A stretch of 13,915 nt of DNA from an uncultured Eubacteriales bacterium. GTDB lineage: Bacteria; Bacillota; Clostridia; Lachnospirales; Lachnospiraceae. Below the pieces are notes generated by a model. It saw nothing but the letters and a program-made list of their open reading frames with translations, was not told where the DNA came from and searched no databases. The DNA lies in the NCBI GenBank assembly GCA_900545455.1, contig UQZF01000058.1:1-13915 (forward strand), written 5' to 3'. Both the position numbers and the translations under genes were made by a program. Of this stretch, positions 1-6,739 are shown piece by piece (within the stretch, counting starts at the first letter, position 1; each line of letters opens with the position of its first letter).

Positions 1-67
1 CTCCACCGACACCAACAACAATAATCTTAGCTGATGCCTCTGTATCGTTCGACTTGATTTCCAACAC
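1..67 (-). CDS. ftsZ: Cell division protein FtsZ, N-terminal fragment (runs off window start)
   Basis: Only the first 22 codons are in the window. They read MLEIKSND, then an S/A-rich stretch, then IIVVGVGG. This matches the start of FtsZ, where a short variable N-terminus leads into beta strand 1 and the glycine-rich nucleotide-binding loop. FtsZ is the tubulin-like GTPase that forms the cytokinetic Z ring at midcell. I chose the GTG at 65-67 because a perfect AAGGAGG lies 9 nt upstream and the product then begins MLEI, close to the MLEF start of Bacillus FtsZ. An in-frame ATG at 92-94 would add nine residues, but it lies upstream of that Shine-Dalgarno and has no good one of its own. The gene follows ftsQ directly; no ftsA lies between them, unlike in Bacillus. 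Identity is inferred from a short fragment plus position. Confidence 0.88.
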   Translation of the reverse strand, partial: MLEIKSNDTEASAKIIVVGVGG

Positions 68-76
68 GTCCGATTC

Positions 77-83
77 CCTCCTT
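77..83 (-). promoter_or_regulatory. Shine-Dalgarno that decides the GTG start of ftsZ
   Basis: On the minus strand this reads AAGGAGG, a full match to the anti-SD, with a 9-nt spacer to the GTG at 65-67. It lies inside the reading frame opened by the upstream ATG at 92-94, which argues that the ATG is not the main start. Confidence 0.8.
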
Positions 84-107
84 AACAATTGCATAACTCA
101 TTCTTTT

Positions 108-136
108 ATAATATAGTCTTATTGTGAAAATATCAA
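108..136 (-). promoter_or_regulatory. Likely sigma-A promoter for ftsZ
   Basis: In the 106-nt gap between ftsQ and ftsZ the minus strand carries TTGATA (131-136), a 17-nt spacer, then TATTAT (108-113). Each hexamer matches consensus at five of six positions and the spacing is ideal. Transcription would start near position 101, giving a leader of about 35 nt before the GTG. This is the largest gap in the dcw operon and is A+T rich, as expected for a promoter. It would allow ftsZ to be expressed above or independently of the long upstream operon. I see no terminator after ftsQ, so readthrough from upstream is also likely. Confidence 0.7.
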
Positions 137-173
137 CTGCTTTTTTACTATTTTGCAAAAAAATTGTTCTTTT

Positions 174-923
174 TTACTGTTTATCTTTCTTAAATGTAAT
201 AAATTCTGTTCCCTCGGAATAATTTTCCATATCAAGAACTCCCGACAGCCCGACAAGCTCTGCCTCCATCTGTTTTAATTCATGAAGTTTTTCACTCAGC
301 TTGTCACCTTTTCCGAAATTGACCCTCACATTGCCTATGTACAGTACGATGGACAGATCATCATTGAAATGTATCTTATCCACCGCAATTTCATATTTAC
401 GGAGATTCTGCGACAAATCAAGAATGGTGTTGAACACCGATTCGTCCTTTATCGGAAGAGGATTATAAAGTACAATACTGTCGAATTTCAGTCCGTCTAT
501 CAGCGGTACATCCGAAACCTGGTCTGCCGAGGTTTCCACGACTATACCATCCTTGTCAAAATACATATAGTTCTCCTTATAAATAACATAGGCAACTATA
601 CTTTTCTCATACAAAACCACATGGACTTTATCGGGATATTCGATTTCAATCTCATAAGTCTCGATAAACGGTATTGATGCTTTCTGATAATCATGTTTCA
701 AATCATATCCCAGCTTAAGCGAATTCAGATTCAACGCATCACCGAATATATACGCCGTCAGTTCCTCATCCGTGTATCTGTCGGTGCCCTCATAAGTTAT
801 GCCCGTAACCTTAAAATATTTTACTGCCGCATATACTGCCGCACCGGCAAGACATGAAAGTATCACAAGCACAATCATAATTTTAAGCAGTATGTGTCTT
901 TTCTTTCCTTCGGTTCGTGACAT
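174..923 (-). CDS. ftsQ: Cell division protein FtsQ/DivIB
   Basis: A 249-residue bitopic membrane protein of the divisome that forms the FtsQ-FtsL-FtsB (DivIB-FtsL-DivIC) complex regulating septal peptidoglycan synthesis. A basic cytoplasmic N-terminus (residues 1-12, including GKKRH) precedes one transmembrane helix (about 13-35). A POTRA domain follows (about 36-106: FKVTGITYEGTDRYTDEEL, later YEIEIEYPDKVHVVLYEK). The beta region typical of the family comes next, with YFDKDGIVVE (121-130) and VPLIDGL (139-145). The length is usual for Firmicutes. The SD AAGGAG (934-939) gives a 10-nt spacer to ATG, and murA's TAA stop lies within that SD, suggesting translational coupling. It sits in the normal divIB slot ahead of ftsZ. 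Sequence conservation in this family is weak, so the call leans on topology, POTRA-like pattern and context. Confidence 0.9.
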   Translation of the reverse strand: MSRTEGKKRHILLKIMIVLVILSCLAGAAVYAAVKYFKVTGITYEGTDRYTDEELTAYIFGDALNLNSLKLGYDLKHDYQKASIPFIETYEIEIEYPDKVHVVLYEKSIVAYVIYKENYMYFDKDGIVVETSADQVSDVPLIDGLKFDSIVLYNPLPIKDESVFNTILDLSQNLRKYEIAVDKIHFNDDLSIVLYIGNVRVNFGKGDKLSEKLHELKQMEAELVGLSGVLDMENYSEGTEFITFKKDKQ

Positions 924-937
924 TATTACCTTTCTCC

Positions 938-2209
938 TTATTCACTGCATTCAACTATTTTTGCTCCGAGATTTCTCAAATCTCCGGGGAGATTTTCATA
1001 GCCTCTTCTGATATACCTGCATCCTCTTACCGTGACAGGTTCATCCGCAAAAAGTCCCGCAAGCACAAGAGCCGCCCCACCGCGCAGGTCGCCTGCCGTC
1101 ACGGTTCCGCCATGAAGCCTTCTCCTTCCGTATACATACGCAAGCTTTCCCTCCGTTCTTATGTCCGCTCCAAGCTTATTAAGCTCATAAGCAGCGGCAA
1201 ATCTCGTGTCAAACACATTTTCCTCCATGATGCAGAAGCTTCCTGAAACCGCCATGAGTGAAAGAAAAATTGACTGCATATCCGTCGGGAATTCAGGAAA
1301 AGGTCCTGTCGAAATAACACATTCCAGCTCTTTTCTCCTGTCAGTGTTAATGATGACACCGATACCGTCAGCCGACGGCTTTGCCCCAAGATGTCTGATC
1401 ACGCTTCCTATCCTGTCACATTCAACATTGGGAATATATACATTTCCCGAACACCCTGCCGCCGCTGTGAGAATTGTACCTGCCACAATTCTGTCCGCCG
1501 GAACAGTATATTCTATATCACGTCCGTGTTCTCTTCCACCCGGTTTTACCGTTATCGTTCCGGTTCGTTCTCCGTCAATCTCCGCCCCCAACAGCCTTAA
1601 AAATCCGCACAAATCCCATATTTCCGGTTCCATGGACGCATTACGAATCTTTGTCTGTCCTTCGGCGCACACCGACGCCAGAAGAATATTCTGCGTGGCA
1701 CCGACGCTCGGAAAAGGAAGTCTTATCTCATTTCCCTTCAGCCCTTCCCTTTCAACATAGGCATCAATGCCTCCGTCCTCGCTGACCACATGAGCTCCAA
1801 GCTTTCTCATCGCATCCACATGGAAATCAACAGGTCTTTTGCCAATCGCGCATCCGCCCGGCGGGGGCATGACAAATTTCCCGAAACGTCCAAGACAGCT
1901 TCCCATGAGAATCACCGATGCTCTCATCTTTGTCCCGTACTCACCGCTCAAAATCCCGTTATCCGCATCCGATGCATCAATCGTCATTGTGTGGTTGTTA
2001 AACTCAACACTGCATCCGCATATTTTCAAAAGCTCAGCCATAATATATACGTCGGCAATCTCCGGACAGTTATAAAGCACCGAGATTCCTTTGTTGAGCA
2101 ATGCCGCCGCCATAACCGGGAGTACCGAATTTTTAGCTCCTTGAAGCCTTATCTCACCTGAAAGTCTGCCGCACGGATATACAACCACAGCATTTTCGTT
2201 GCCCTGCAT
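938..2209 (-). CDS. murA: UDP-N-acetylglucosamine 1-carboxyvinyltransferase MurA
   Basis: A 423-residue cytoplasmic enzyme that transfers enolpyruvate from PEP to UDP-GlcNAc, the first committed step of peptidoglycan synthesis and the fosfomycin target. Family residues are all visible: K26-N27 in QGAKNSVLP, R96 in MRAS, the PEP-binding cysteine C120 in PPGGCAIGKRPVD with R125 just after, the general base D310 in FPTDMQ, and R376 in DLRGGAALV. A cysteine at position 120, not aspartate, predicts fosfomycin sensitivity at this enzyme. The start ATG has GGAGG 6 nt upstream (2216-2220). The gene lies between ftsW and ftsQ, the slot used for murG-murB in Bacillus subtilis; murA next to divIB occurs in other Clostridia. 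The product is clear. Whether this is the main MurA or a second paralogue (many Firmicutes have two) cannot be told here. Confidence 0.96.
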   Translation of the reverse strand: MQGNENAVVVYPCGRLSGEIRLQGAKNSVLPVMAAALLNKGISVLYNCPEIADVYIMAELLKICGCSVEFNNHTMTIDASDADNGILSGEYGTKMRASVILMGSCLGRFGKFVMPPPGGCAIGKRPVDFHVDAMRKLGAHVVSEDGGIDAYVEREGLKGNEIRLPFPSVGATQNILLASVCAEGQTKIRNASMEPEIWDLCGFLRLLGAEIDGERTGTITVKPGGREHGRDIEYTVPADRIVAGTILTAAAGCSGNVYIPNVECDRIGSVIRHLGAKPSADGIGVIINTDRRKELECVISTGPFPEFPTDMQSIFLSLMAVSGSFCIMEENVFDTRFAAAYELNKLGADIRTEGKLAYVYGRRRLHGGTVTAGDLRGGAALVLAGLFADEPVTVRGCRYIRRGYENLPGDLRNLGAKIVECSE

Positions 2210-2238
2210 ATAATTCCTCCATTACCGGTATACATATT

Positions 2239-2266
2239 ATTATATGCCGAAAACGCCTTATGATGA
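2239..2266 (-). promoter_or_regulatory. Possible weak internal promoter before murA
   Basis: The 83-nt gap between ftsW and murA contains a perfect TATAAT (minus strand, 2239-2244), with TCATCA (2261-2266) 16 nt upstream matching only three of six -35 positions. Transcription would start about 20 nt before the murA ATG. This may be chance in an A+T-rich gap, but this gap and the ftsZ one are the longest in the operon apart from the one holding a hairpin between the PBP genes. Confidence 0.3.
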
Positions 2267-2292
2267 GCGATATATCATACGATTATGTTGAT

Positions 2293-3462
2293 TTAATCAT
2301 GCCTGTATCTTATATGCCTTGAGACGTTTAATACAATTCCCATCTCCGCCATGAGGAACATTACCGATGTACCTCCGTAGCTTATAAACGGCAGCGTTAT
2401 TCCCGTATTTGGAATGACGTTGGTTACAACCGCGATATTTAGGATAACCTGTATCGCGATATGTGCCGCAACTCCCGTCACGAGAAGAAATCCGAACTGG
2501 TCAGGTGCGTTGAGCGCTATCACCATAAAGCGCCATATCATCATGACAAAAAGAAGTATAAGACATATACCCCCAAAAAGCCCCAGTTCCTCACACACAA
2601 CCGAGAATATCATATCGTTCTGCGCCTCGGGTATGAAGCCGAGCTTCTGAATGCTCTGCCCCAGCCCCTTGCCGAAAAAGCCGCCCGAGCCGAGCGCATA
2701 CAACGCCTGAAGTGTCTGGTAGCCTTTGCCCGATGCGTACTCCTCGGGATGTCTCCACGCGAGCACACGCATCATTCTAAAGCCCGTGTCCTCGTCAATC
2801 TCAACTCCCGCCGTGACAGGATCGACATAATAGTGTATGTACAGCATAAAAGCCACAACCGCTGCTATTCCGAGCACACCTGCCACCACAAAAGGCCAAT
2901 ATCTCTTCGTGGCAACAAAATATATTACAACCCCGATTCCGAATACGATAATGGCCGAACTCAAATTGCTTGTAATCACAAGAATAAGTGCCGTCGGTAC
3001 CGCCGTTATCGCACCGACCACGAAGAGATTTCTCCATTTGTCGATACCTTTTCCCACATACACCGCAAATGACGAAACGGTTATAATAACTGCAAGCTTG
3101 CATATCTCTGCAGGCTGTATCGTACCGAAGCCCACATTAATCCATCGTCTGGCATGGTTAATTTCCACTCCGAGCGGCGTGAGTATAAGAAGTACTGACA
3201 AAAGTGCACCAAAATATATAAACGGTGCCAGCTTGTAATAAAATCTGTAGTCAAAAAAAATACAGAAAACAAACACAACCGAGCCTATTATTGTTGATAT
3301 AACCTGCTTTTTCAGGTAGAACGCCGGGTCAGGATTCTTCATTCTCATTCCGCTGTAATAACTTGTCGAGTACACCATCACAAGTCCGAAGCACACGAGA
3401 AACAAAATAATCACAAGCAGTGAATAATCAAAATATTTCGTTTTTTCACGATGTTTTGCCAT
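2293..3462 (-). CDS. ftsW: Peptidoglycan glycosyltransferase FtsW (SEDS family)
   Basis: A 389-residue polytopic membrane protein with about ten transmembrane segments that polymerises lipid II into septal glycan strands with its partner class B PBP. SEDS hallmarks are present: HARRWINVGFGTIQPAE (about 103-119), the loop IPEAQNDMIFSV (277-288) holding the catalytic aspartate D283, EELGLFGG after it, and NTGITLPFISYGGTS (352-366). The usual QPDLGT-type motif reads ITSNLSSA, with Asn for Asp. The start is the ATG at 3460-3462, which has AGGAGG (3470-3475) at a 7-nt spacer. A TTG two codons upstream (3466-3468) is only 1 nt from that SD and is unlikely. murD's TAG stop overlaps the SD. The slot is that of spoVE in Bacillus; a sporulation-specific role cannot be excluded. 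Confidence 0.95.
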   Translation of the reverse strand: MAKHREKTKYFDYSLLVIILFLVCFGLVMVYSTSYYSGMRMKNPDPAFYLKKQVISTIIGSVVFVFCIFFDYRFYYKLAPFIYFGALLSVLLILTPLGVEINHARRWINVGFGTIQPAEICKLAVIITVSSFAVYVGKGIDKWRNLFVVGAITAVPTALILVITSNLSSAIIVFGIGVVIYFVATKRYWPFVVAGVLGIAAVVAFMLYIHYYVDPVTAGVEIDEDTGFRMMRVLAWRHPEEYASGKGYQTLQALYALGSGGFFGKGLGQSIQKLGFIPEAQNDMIFSVVCEELGLFGGICLILLFVMMIWRFMVIALNAPDQFGFLLVTGVAAHIAIQVILNIAVVTNVIPNTGITLPFISYGGTSVMFLMAEMGIVLNVSRHIRYRHD

Positions 3463-3469
3463 CGGCAAT

Positions 3470-3475
3470 CCTCCT
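3470..3475 (-). promoter_or_regulatory. Shine-Dalgarno deciding the ftsW start and overlapping the murD stop
   Basis: The minus strand reads TAGGAGG, in which TAG is the murD stop and AGGAGG the SD of ftsW. The 7-nt spacer fits the ATG at 3460-3462, not the TTG at 3466-3468. The overlap implies that ribosomes ending murD help load ftsW. Confidence 0.8.
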
Positions 3476-4829
3476 AAAGCTCATTCACATACTGCTTGAA
3501 CAGTTTTCCGCGCTCCTCATAGCTTTTAAACATATCCCAGCTTGCACATGCCGGAGAGAGAAGTACAATCTGACCATCCTTTGCATCGGCATGGCAGACT
3601 TCGACAGCCTCCTTGAGCGTTTCAACGAACTTAATGTTCTCAAAGCCCTGCGCTCTTGCCGCCGATGCAATCTTCTCCTTCGTAACTCCCAAAAGCACAA
3701 GCTCAATTATGGTGTCGCCAAACACCTTAATCATCTCATCGAACTCCGAATGCTTATCATAACCTCCGGCGATAAGGATTGTCTTCTTAGGCATAGCCTC
3801 AATCGCCTTGATTGTGGAATCCGGATTGGTTCCCTTAGAATCATTGTAGTACTCGACACCGTCAAGTGTTCTCACATATTCTATTCTGTGCTCAACCGCC
3901 TTGAAATTTCTGATTGTGTCGGCAATAACCTCTACGGGAACTCCCATCTTTATACATATTGCAGCAGCAGCCATGACATTCTCGTGATTATGTGCACCGA
4001 AAAGGAGCATATCCCTGACATCTATAACATCCGTCTCCTTCTCACCGTCAGTGTACTTAATCATGGTTCCCTCAAGATATGTACCGTGATTTACCTTATG
4101 CTTTCTCGAAAAATATACAGGTGTCGCACTCGTCTGTTCCCCGAACGCTCTCAGAACTTCGTCGTCATAATTCAAAATAACAAAGTCGTCCTTGGTCTGA
4201 TTTGCCGCAATGCGCTCCTTAACCGCGGCATAATTTTCCATCGTGTAATGTCTGTTAAGGTGATCCGGCGTTATGTTAAGGATTGCGCTGACCCTTGGCC
4301 TGAACTCATGTACTGTCTCAAGCTGGAAGCTGGAAATCTCAGCTACCGTCACAGAATCTTTATTGGTCTTAAGTACCTCAGCCGTGTATGAATTACCTAT
4401 ATTTCCTACAACAAATGTCTCTTTTCCCCATGCTTTTATGATTTCGCCGACAAGCGTTGTCGTGGTCGTCTTTCCGTTAGTTCCAGTAATTGCAGCCACA
4501 ACACCCTTCTCATAATTGTAGGCAAGCTCAATCTCGCCCCACACCGGAACTCCCGCATTGTTGAACATGACAACAACAGGACTGTCAATCGGCACACCCG
4601 GACTTATAACCGCAAGGTCCGCACTTTTAACAAGTTCATTCGTAAGTTCACCGAGCACAATCTCCGCCTGAACTCCATCGGGGAATTTAGCCTGAACCTC
4701 CTCTTTTACAAGCTTATCATTACCATCATAAAGTACCGGGACCGCTCCGACCTCGCTAAGAAGCTTCACCGCACCGATACCGCTTATACCTGAACCTACA
4801 ACTATTACCTTTTTTCCGTTCAAATCCAT
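3474..4829 (-). CDS. murD: UDP-N-acetylmuramoyl-L-alanine--D-glutamate ligase MurD
   Basis: A 451-residue cytoplasmic ATP-dependent ligase that adds D-glutamate to UDP-MurNAc-L-Ala. The N-terminal Rossmann-like UDP-binding domain begins KKVIVVGSGISGIGA (6-20) and includes ISPGVP (75-80). The central ATPase domain has the P-loop GTNGKTTT (116-123), EISSFQLE (164-171), NITPDHLNRH (185-194) and the probable carbamylated lysine K204 in AAVKERI. The C-terminal domain has EHRIEY (313-318), NDSKGTNPDST (329-339), GGYDK (355-359) and LLSPACASWDMF (423-434). Full length and intact. It follows the spoVD-like PBP across a gap of only 62 nt, so the mraY gene usually found just before murD is absent. The SD AGGAGA precedes the ATG. 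Confidence 0.97.
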   Translation of the reverse strand: MDLNGKKVIVVGSGISGIGAVKLLSEVGAVPVLYDGNDKLVKEEVQAKFPDGVQAEIVLGELTNELVKSADLAVISPGVPIDSPVVVMFNNAGVPVWGEIELAYNYEKGVVAAITGTNGKTTTTTLVGEIIKAWGKETFVVGNIGNSYTAEVLKTNKDSVTVAEISSFQLETVHEFRPRVSAILNITPDHLNRHYTMENYAAVKERIAANQTKDDFVILNYDDEVLRAFGEQTSATPVYFSRKHKVNHGTYLEGTMIKYTDGEKETDVIDVRDMLLFGAHNHENVMAAAAICIKMGVPVEVIADTIRNFKAVEHRIEYVRTLDGVEYYNDSKGTNPDSTIKAIEAMPKKTILIAGGYDKHSEFDEMIKVFGDTIIELVLLGVTKEKIASAARAQGFENIKFVETLKEAVEVCHADAKDGQIVLLSPACASWDMFKSYEERGKLFKQYVNEL

Positions 4830-4891
4830 GTCAATATCTCCTGTTTCGCTTTATAATCACTGATCTTCGTGATTTATTTTTTATAATATCT

Positions 4892-6649
4892 CTATTCCGT
4901 AGAAAATTCAACCGTTTCCTGCTCAATTCCAAGATACGGAAGTATATTGTCAAACACCTCCTTTATAACCGGAGCGGCTATTGTTCCACCATAATATATC
5001 CCCTGCGGTTCATCAATGATACACATTGCTATGACCTGCGGATTGTCAGCCGGCGCAAACCCGATAAACGATGCAATATATTTTCCCGAACCTCTCGGAA
5101 GCTTCTGCGATGTCGCCGTCTTGCCCCCTATACGGTAGCCCTCGATATAACAGCGGTTTCCTCCCCCCTCCGCCACTACCTTCTCAAGCAGGCTTTTCAT
5201 AAGTTCGCTGTTCTCTTTTGATACCACATTCTCTGTCGTCGGATACTCAAACACCTTCGTGGTCTCTCCCTCACCATTCACCGTCTTAACCGCAAAATGG
5301 GGCGTGATAAGTGTTCCGCCGTTAATTATCGCACTTGCCGCCCTGAGAAGCTGCAGCGGCGTTATCTGAAACGACTGTCCGAAGCTCATTGTCGCAAGTT
5401 CCACCTCACCCACATTTTCAAGCTTATGTATTATCGTCCCCGCCTCGCCCGGAAGGTCAACCCCCGTTTTTGCAAGCAGCCCGAGCTTTTCCAGATAATA
5501 GTAAAAATCCTCCGCCCCGACTCTGCTGCCCCATGTTATGAACGCCGGATTGCATGAATTCATAAGTGTCTGTGCAAATGTCTGCGAGCCGTGTCCCGCT
5601 ATCTTATGACAGCGTATCGTTCTTCCGCCTATTGTAAGACTTCCTTTACAGTAAAAGCTGTCCGAAAGACTTACAACCCCTTTCTCAAGTGCAGCAGTCG
5701 CCGTAATCATCTTAAAAGTTGAACCCGGCTCATAAGTGTCATTAATGCAGAAATTGCGCCACATATTATTCAAAAGCTCCATCTTCTGCCCACTGTCAAG
5801 CCCGGATGTATCGCCATACTCCTCCGTCAGGCTGTACGGCGAATTGAGGTCGTACTCCGGCACATTTACCATCGCGTATATCCTGCCATCCTGCGGATTC
5901 ATGACTATGATTGATACTCTCTTTGCACCTTTAGCCTCGTATGCCTTATACGCCGCCTGCTGTGCGTATGTCTGGATATTATAGTCAAGGCTTATCACAA
6001 GGTCATCTCCCGCAACAGGTTCAATCCTGCTCTCTCCTTCCTCCTTAAGCTCTATTCCGGAGGCATCTGTCATTGTGAGAATCTGCCCTGCCTCGCCAGC
6101 AAGTTCCTCCTCATACTTCACTTCAAGTCCTATAATCCCCTGATTGTCACTTCCCGTAAAGCCTATAACCTTCGATGCGAGATTTCCGAACGGATAATAT
6201 CTTTTGCTGTCCTCATCGACCTTAACACCGTCTAAATTGTATTCTCTTATCGCGTCGCCGACTTCCTTTGACACGTTGGTCTTTATCCTCTCCATCGACG
6301 ACACCTTGTTTACACTCCTTGCGACCTTTTCCCTGTCCATGTCAAGTTCGGTTGAAAGAACGTCTATCACCCTCTGTGCATCCGATATCTGTGCATGAAC
6401 CACAGATATCGTACATACTGTTCTGTTAGACGCAAGTACCGTGCCGTCACCTGAGATTATTCTCCCCCTCGCCGCCTTAATCGGGCGCTCCCTCTCATGA
6501 AGTTCTTTTGCCCGCTGTCCGTAATATTCCGACTCAACAAGCATAATAACCGCAAGTCTGCCAAGCAGCACAACAATAACTGCCGTCACAAGTGAAATAC
6601 CCCAAAACAGCTTTTTCTTCATCCTGCTTTTGCTGCCCTGTATTATCAT
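4892..6649 (-). CDS. spoVD: Class B penicillin-binding protein, SpoVD/FtsI-like transpeptidase
   Basis: A 585-residue monofunctional D,D-transpeptidase that crosslinks peptidoglycan outside the membrane. It has a short basic N-terminus (SKSRMKKK), one membrane helix (about 13-37), the class B pedestal domain starting KAARGRIISGDGTVLASN (58-75), then the transpeptidase domain. The latter has S310-T-F-K313 in EPGSTFK, S365-C-N367 and K510-T-A-T513. The last motif normally reads K[ST]GT, so Gly is replaced by Ala. It ends just after ILPYLG, with no PASTA domain. I start at the ATG at 6647-6649, which has GGAGG at a 6-nt spacer; an ATG ten codons upstream lacks an SD. It is second of two tandem class B PBP genes, the spoVD slot in Bacillus, hence the symbol. 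Whether it serves sporulation, division or elongation cannot be decided from sequence. Confidence 0.9.
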   Translation of the reverse strand: MIIQGSKSRMKKKLFWGISLVTAVIVVLLGRLAVIMLVESEYYGQRAKELHERERPIKAARGRIISGDGTVLASNRTVCTISVVHAQISDAQRVIDVLSTELDMDREKVARSVNKVSSMERIKTNVSKEVGDAIREYNLDGVKVDEDSKRYYPFGNLASKVIGFTGSDNQGIIGLEVKYEEELAGEAGQILTMTDASGIELKEEGESRIEPVAGDDLVISLDYNIQTYAQQAAYKAYEAKGAKRVSIIVMNPQDGRIYAMVNVPEYDLNSPYSLTEEYGDTSGLDSGQKMELLNNMWRNFCINDTYEPGSTFKMITATAALEKGVVSLSDSFYCKGSLTIGGRTIRCHKIAGHGSQTFAQTLMNSCNPAFITWGSRVGAEDFYYYLEKLGLLAKTGVDLPGEAGTIIHKLENVGEVELATMSFGQSFQITPLQLLRAASAIINGGTLITPHFAVKTVNGEGETTKVFEYPTTENVVSKENSELMKSLLEKVVAEGGGNRCYIEGYRIGGKTATSQKLPRGSGKYIASFIGFAPADNPQVIAMCIIDEPQGIYYGGTIAAPVIKEVFDNILPYLGIEQETVEFSTE

Positions 6650-6655
6650 ACACCG

Positions 6656-6660
6656 CCTCC
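6656..6660 (-). promoter_or_regulatory. Shine-Dalgarno deciding the start of the spoVD-like PBP
   Basis: The minus strand reads GGAGG with a 6-nt spacer to the ATG at 6647-6649. The longer open frame beginning at 6679 has no purine-rich site in front of it, so translation most likely starts at 6649. Confidence 0.75.
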
Positions 6661-6682
6661 ATAAAGCTCCAAAACGCATAGC

Positions 6683-6704
6683 ACCGGCCGCCTAAGCTGC
6701 CGGT
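6683..6704 (-). other. Hairpin between the two PBP genes
   Basis: The minus strand reads ACCGGC, A, GC, loop TTAG, GC, G, GCCGGT. This is a six-pair outer stem and a two-pair inner stem separated by an A-G mismatch. No run of T follows, only a TTTT a few bases on, so it does not look like a full intrinsic terminator. It lies in the 90-nt gap between the ftsI-like stop and the ATG of the next PBP. It could slow transcription or stabilise the upstream mRNA segment, adjusting the ratio of the two PBPs. The function is inference. Confidence 0.5.
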
Positions 6705-6739
6705 ACTACATTCTATTATGAAGGTTCGGAAAGTATGTA

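Noticed and set aside
1206..1760. 184-codon plus-strand frame opposite murA
   Set aside because: It is antisense to a complete murA and has no start context or domain.
3420..4391. 323-codon open frame on the plus strand
   Set aside because: It lies opposite murD, which has full family motifs; the plus frame has no recognisable domain and no ribosome site, so it is an antisense shadow.
4855..4874. Six-pair hairpin in the spoVD-like PBP to murD gap
   Set aside because: The stem is A/T-rich and weak, and the T-rich side is on the plus strand, where no transcript is expected.
6650..6679. Ten-codon N-terminal extension of the spoVD-like PBP
   Set aside because: The upstream ATG lacks a Shine-Dalgarno, whereas GGAGG sits 6 nt before the internal ATG at 6649.
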